NCBI RefSeq assembly: GCF_026626705.1
Contig: NZ_JAPNKC010000001.1
Span: 2,976,001-3,040,000 of the forward strand
Direction of reading: 5' to 3'
Origin: Pyxidicoccus sp. MSG2
GTDB lineage: Bacteria > Myxococcota > Myxococcia > Myxococcales > Myxococcaceae
Length of the DNA: 64,000 nt
In this document: in pieces, positions 61,301 to 64,000 of the stretch
Position numbering within the stretch: position 1 is the first letter of the stretch
Layout: every line of letters begins with the position of its first letter
Notes under the pieces: model-generated
Databases searched by the model: none
What the model was told of the DNA's origin: nothing
The model's input: only the letters and a program-made list of their open reading frames with translations
Made by a program: the position numbers and the translations under genes

Positions 61301-61479
61301 AGATGCGGGCCGTCTCCATCTCCATGCTCCAGCGCAAGATGCGCATCGGCTACAACCGCGCGGCGCGCATGATTGAGCGCATGGAGCGCGACGGCGTGGT
61401 GGGCGCGGCGGACGGCGCCAAGCCCCGCGAGGTGCTCATCCGCGGCGTGGGCGACATGCCCGGCGCCGGGGCCATGTAG
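58381..61479 (+). CDS. ftsK: FtsK/SpoIIIE DNA translocase
   Basis: A 1032-residue protein. Four transmembrane helices lie in residues ~38-200. A charged coiled-coil and Ala/Pro linker (~215-455) follows. The motor (~460-960) has Walker A '[19 protein letters not shown]', '[30 protein letters not shown]' and Walker B '[14 protein letters not shown]', then '[29 protein letters not shown]', and the gamma winged helix ends it ('[30 protein letters not shown]'). It pumps chromosome DNA toward dif at division. About 90 acidic/basic residues (~719-807) are inserted between 'NIGGYNK' and the Walker B strand, where most FtsK have a short loop. Confidence 0.97.
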   Translation: [1032 protein letters not shown]

Positions 61480-61577
61480 CTCGAAGGGACTCCAGGGCCG
61501 TCGCGTTTCGGGAACGGGCGCGGCGGCCAGGACGGTTGTTCCTCACGGGGGCGTTCGGGGTTCAGGAACGTGTGACC

Positions 61578-61862
61578 ATGATTGTCGCCATCTCCCGCTT
61601 CCGCCCCGCGCCCGAAGAGGCGGACGCACTGGTCGCCCGCTTCCAGGAGCGCACCCGGCGCGTGGATGCGTACGAGGGCTTCCTGGGCCTGGAAGTGCTG
61701 CGGTCCTTCGAGCGCTCGCCCGAGCTGCTGCTGGTGACGCGCTGGCGGGACAGGGAGGCGATGCGTGCCTACTTCCAGTCGGAGGACTTCCGGCGCGCGA
61801 AGGAGGCCAGCGCCGAGCAGGAGGGCGCCACCTTCGCCATCTACGAGGTGGTGGGCACTTGA
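61578..61862 (+). CDS. ABM-domain (antibiotic biosynthesis monooxygenase-like) protein
   Basis: A 94-residue ferredoxin-like-fold protein. The pattern 'VAISRFRPAPEEADALVARFQERTRRVDAYEGFLGLEVLRS...LLVTRWRDREAMRAYFQSEDFRRA' is typical of ABM/IsdG-like monooxygenases and related sensors. No haem ligand is obvious. ATG 61578 is the likely start. It lies between ftsK and rlmL. Confidence 0.85.
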   Translation: MIVAISRFRPAPEEADALVARFQERTRRVDAYEGFLGLEVLRSFERSPELLLVTRWRDREAMRAYFQSEDFRRAKEASAEQEGATFAIYEVVGT

Positions 61863-61913
61863 TGCGCGTTGCCGGTTCCCAAGCGGGCCCGTGTCGTCTA
61901 TGGGCGGTATCCC

Positions 61914-63146
61914 ATGGCTGAACGCATTGCCCTGTACGCCACCGCCGCCCGCGGCACCGAAGACCTCCTCGCGGATGAATTGAAGGAGCTCGGCGCGCGC
62001 CGCATCCGCCAGGACCGCGGCGGCGTGCGCTTCATGGCCACGCTCGACGAGGCGCTGATGGTGTGCCTCTGGTCCCGCATCGCCATGCGCGTGCTCTACC
62101 CGCTGGGCGCCTTCGAGGCCCACGGCGCGGAAGGCCTCTACGAAGCCGCCGTGAGCATCCCCTGGGAGGAGCACCTCAACCCGGACACCACCTTCGCGGT
62201 GGATGCCACGCTGAAGGACAGCGAGCACAGCCACTCGGGCTTCGTGGCCCTCAAGGTGAAGGACGCGATTGTCGACCGCATCCGAAACGCGGTGGGCGCC
62301 CGGCCCGACGTGAATACGAGAGACCCGGACGTGCGCGTGGTGGCGCACCTGGCGCGCGAGACGCTGTCGCTCTCGCTGGACTTGTGCGGCGAGCCCCTGC
62401 ACCGGCGCGGCTACCGCGTGCGCCCCACCCCGGCGCCGCTCAAGGAGACGCTGGCCGCGGCCCTGCTGCGCGCCGCGAGCTACACGGGTGAGGAGGCGCT
62501 GGTGGACCCGATGTGCGGCTCCGGCACGCTCCTCATCGAGGCGGGACTCATCGCGCGCAAGCGCGCGCCGGGCCTCAACCGCGACTTCGCGGTGGAGCGC
62601 TGGCCGGAGCTGGGCACACGGGCGCGCGAGCTGCTCGCGGACCTGCGCGCGGACGCGCGGCGCAACGAGCGCAAGGTGACGGTGCCGCTCCTGGGCTTCG
62701 ACAAGGACCCGGAGGCGCTGGATGCCGCCATCCGCAACGTGCGCGCGGCGAAGCTGTCGGAGGAAATCCAGCTCGCCGAGGGCGACGCGACGAAGCTCCC
62801 GCCGCTGCCCGCCACGGGCGGCCTGCTCATCACCAACCCGCCCTATGGAGACCGGCTGGGCTCGGGCGGGCAGAAGGGCATGAAGAGCTTCTATTACAAG
62901 CTCGGCGAGTCGCTCCGGGTGCCGGGCTGGCGCATCTGGGTGCTCTCCGGCAACCCGGCCTTCGAGAGCGCCTTCCACGCGCGTCCGTCCATGAAGCGGG
63001 ACATGTGGAACGGCCCCATCGCCTGCACGCTGCTGGGCTACCGGCCGTCGGGAGGCCCCGGCTCAGAAGCGCCGCTCGGTGCGCCGCACGAGCCGGTCGA
63101 TGTTGCCCCGGTGCGTCCACAGCATGAGGAGGAAGAGAACGGCTGA
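61914..63146 (+). CDS. rlmL: 23S rRNA m2G2445 methyltransferase-like (RlmL N-terminal type)
   Basis: A 410-residue protein. The THUMP domain lies at 1-160 ('IALYATAARGTEDLLADELKELGA'), then a Rossmann methyltransferase with 'DPMCGSGTLLIEAGLIA', 'GFDKDPEALDAAIRNV' and catalytic 'ITNPPYGDRL' (NPPY). This is the RlmL/RlmKL N-terminal half without RlmK, normal outside gammaproteobacteria. ATG 61914 is favoured since the THUMP start follows at once; in-frame codons from 61869 are possible. Its end overlaps plsY by 84 nt on the opposite strand. Confidence 0.92.
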   Translation: MAERIALYATAARGTEDLLADELKELGARRIRQDRGGVRFMATLDEALMVCLWSRIAMRVLYPLGAFEAHGAEGLYEAAVSIPWEEHLNPDTTFAVDATLKDSEHSHSGFVALKVKDAIVDRIRNAVGARPDVNTRDPDVRVVAHLARETLSLSLDLCGEPLHRRGYRVRPTPAPLKETLAAALLRAASYTGEEALVDPMCGSGTLLIEAGLIARKRAPGLNRDFAVERWPELGTRARELLADLRADARRNERKVTVPLLGFDKDPEALDAAIRNVRAAKLSEEIQLAEGDATKLPPLPATGGLLITNPPYGDRLGSGGQKGMKSFYYKLGESLRVPGWRIWVLSGNPAFESAFHARPSMKRDMWNGPIACTLLGYRPSGGPGSEAPLGAPHEPVDVAPVRPQHEEEENG

Positions 63147-63641
63147 GAGGCCGGCGTACTCCACCTCCCGGGCGGTGAAGGCCGACGTGCCCACCGCCGT
63201 GGCCCCCGCGGCCAGCGAGCCGAGCGAGCTGACGCGCCACACCGCGAGGATGAGGGCGTACACCAGTGCGGCGGCCAGCGCCGCGAAGGGCACCAGCACC
63301 ACCAGCACGCCCAGCGCGGTGGCCACGCCCTTGCCGCCGTGCAGCTTCAGCCACACCGGGTAGACGTGGCCCAGCACCGCGGACAGGCCCACCAGCACGT
63401 GCAGCGTGGGCTGTCCCGGCAACAGCCGCAGCGCCAATGCCACGGGGAGCGCGCCCTTGAGGGCGTCCAGCAGCAGCACCACGGCGCCCAGCTTCTTGCC
63501 CGCCACGCGGGTGACGTTGGTGGCGCCGATGTTGCCGCTGCCCTTCTGGCGCACGTCCACGCCACGCAGCCACCGCGTCAGCAGCACACCGAAGGGAATG
63601 GAGCCGGCGAGGTAGCCCAGCACGACGAGCGCGTATGGCAC
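63063..63641 (-). CDS. plsY: Glycerol-3-phosphate acyltransferase PlsY
   Basis: A 192-residue membrane protein. The PlsY motifs are 'YLAGSIPFGVLL', 'GSGNIGATNVTRVAGKKLGAVVLLLDALKGALP' and 'GHVYPVWLKLHGGKGVATALG' (motif with HGGKG), with five or more helices. It uses acyl-phosphate to acylate glycerol 3-phosphate. The C-terminal codons overlap the 3' end of rlmL. Confidence 0.96.
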   Translation of the reverse strand: MPYALVVLGYLAGSIPFGVLLTRWLRGVDVRQKGSGNIGATNVTRVAGKKLGAVVLLLDALKGALPVALALRLLPGQPTLHVLVGLSAVLGHVYPVWLKLHGGKGVATALGVLVVLVPFAALAAALVYALILAVWRVSSLGSLAAGATAVGTSAFTAREVEYAGLSAVLFLLMLWTHRGNIDRLVRRTERRF

Positions 63642-63651
63642 GAAGGGGAGG

Positions 63652-64000
63652 CTACAGCAGCAGGTGGGGGAAGCGCGTCTTCACCACCACGTAGGCGTAG
63701 TTGACGACGAGGAGCATGGGCAGCGCCACCCGCACCACGTTCCACTCCCGGGGGGAGAGCTGGATTTCTGGAATGGGCATGGCGAAGACCAGGTGCAGCA
63801 CCATGACCACCGCCGCCAGGGCGAACAGGAGGGCGGCCACCGTCCCCAGGGGGTTGGCCTCCCAAGCGCCGGCGAAGTTGAAGTGCGCCACCCGGTCCGC
63901 CACCCGCGTCAGCCCGCAGCCGAGGCAGGGCCAGCCCGTCCGCTCGCGCAGCACGCATCCCCAGAAGGGGATGAGGCGCGCCACCGGGATGTAGCGGGCC
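63652..64000 (-). CDS. DUF2752 membrane protein, 5' end outside the window
   Basis: At least 115 residues are visible. 'CVLRERTGWPCLGCGLTRVADRVAHFNFAGAWEANPLG' is the DUF2752 signature (two Cys, 'CxGCGxTR', Asn-Pro). Hydrophobic helices lie after it (~50-70 and ~84-100). The frame is open to the window edge, so the start may be upstream of the GTG at 63984. It lies 10 nt upstream of plsY on the same strand. Function unknown. Confidence 0.85.
   Translation of the reverse strand, partial: ARYIPVARLIPFWGCVLRERTGWPCLGCGLTRVADRVAHFNFAGAWEANPLGTVAALLFALAAVVMVLHLVFAMPIPEIQLSPREWNVVRVALPMLLVVNYAYVVVKTRFPHLLL

Overview
The window is about 70% G+C with strong third-position GC bias. It encodes Pkn-type Ser/Thr kinases, many lipoproteins, an aglycine-rich FtsK, and the local order rplU-rpmA-obgE. 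Together these suggest a myxobacterium (Myxococcota, suborder Cystobacterineae, close to Myxococcus, Pyxidicoccus or Corallococcus). This is inferred from gene content and protein style only; no database was searched.

Region 1 (1-6.3 kb) is accessory and RNA- and defence-flavoured. After the tail of a metallophosphatase lies a 135-nt RNA locus (538-672). It folds into a long end-closing stem capping a circularly permuted tRNA-like module with T arm, closed acceptor stem, D arm and anticodon arm CCA. That is the architecture of bacterial Y RNAs (YrlA type). Directly downstream are a TROVE/vWA (Ro60-like) gene, an unknown coiled-coil protein and a JAMM/JAB metallopeptidase, all on the + strand. 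Facing them on the - strand is a SIR2-like NADase followed 15 nt later by a HAM1-fold protein lacking the usual catalytic Asp. This pair resembles the effector/sensor pair (KomC/KomB) of the dITP-sensing Kongming defence system, but no KomA-like deaminase is visible.

Region 2 (6.3-22.2 kb) is mixed: a GMC oxidoreductase, endonuclease V, two exported proteins, a 0.55-kb array of about ten GGAANGAACGTTCCTTCC palindromes, a phytochelatin-synthase-family protein, a proteinase-K-like lipoprotein, a small Ubl-like candidate plus an E1/ThiF protein, an Rnk-type protein, and an SLC13/RCK transporter next to a HAD-like protein with a mutated nucleophile.

Region 3 (22.5-25.5 kb) is a dense array of 21 tRNA genes covering 17 amino acids (no Asp, Glu or His seen). 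Several are structurally aberrant. An HNH endonuclease gene lies inside the array, between tRNA-Leu(CAA) and three tRNA-Ser genes. A small ORF and a terminator precede it.

Region 4 (25.6-37.8 kb) holds a cytochrome c lipoprotein, a two-AAA+ ClpB-like ATPase overlapping a release-factor-like protein without GGQ, a DUF3592 protein, a NodB deacetylase, a MaoC-like protein and a Ser/Thr kinase whose TPR half is displaced into another frame.

Region 5 (37.9-64 kb) is mostly core: RNase J, YajQ, RimO, LolA, a TrmH-family methyltransferase, ObgE with a histone-like tail, L27, L21, GatCAB, FtsK, RlmL and PlsY, with a PilZ-containing kinase, a 2OG-Fe oxygenase and a nitrilase between them. The main lead is the clustering of Y-RNA/Ro60, JAMM/E1/Ubl candidates, SIR2-HAM1 and a tRNA array within 25 kb.
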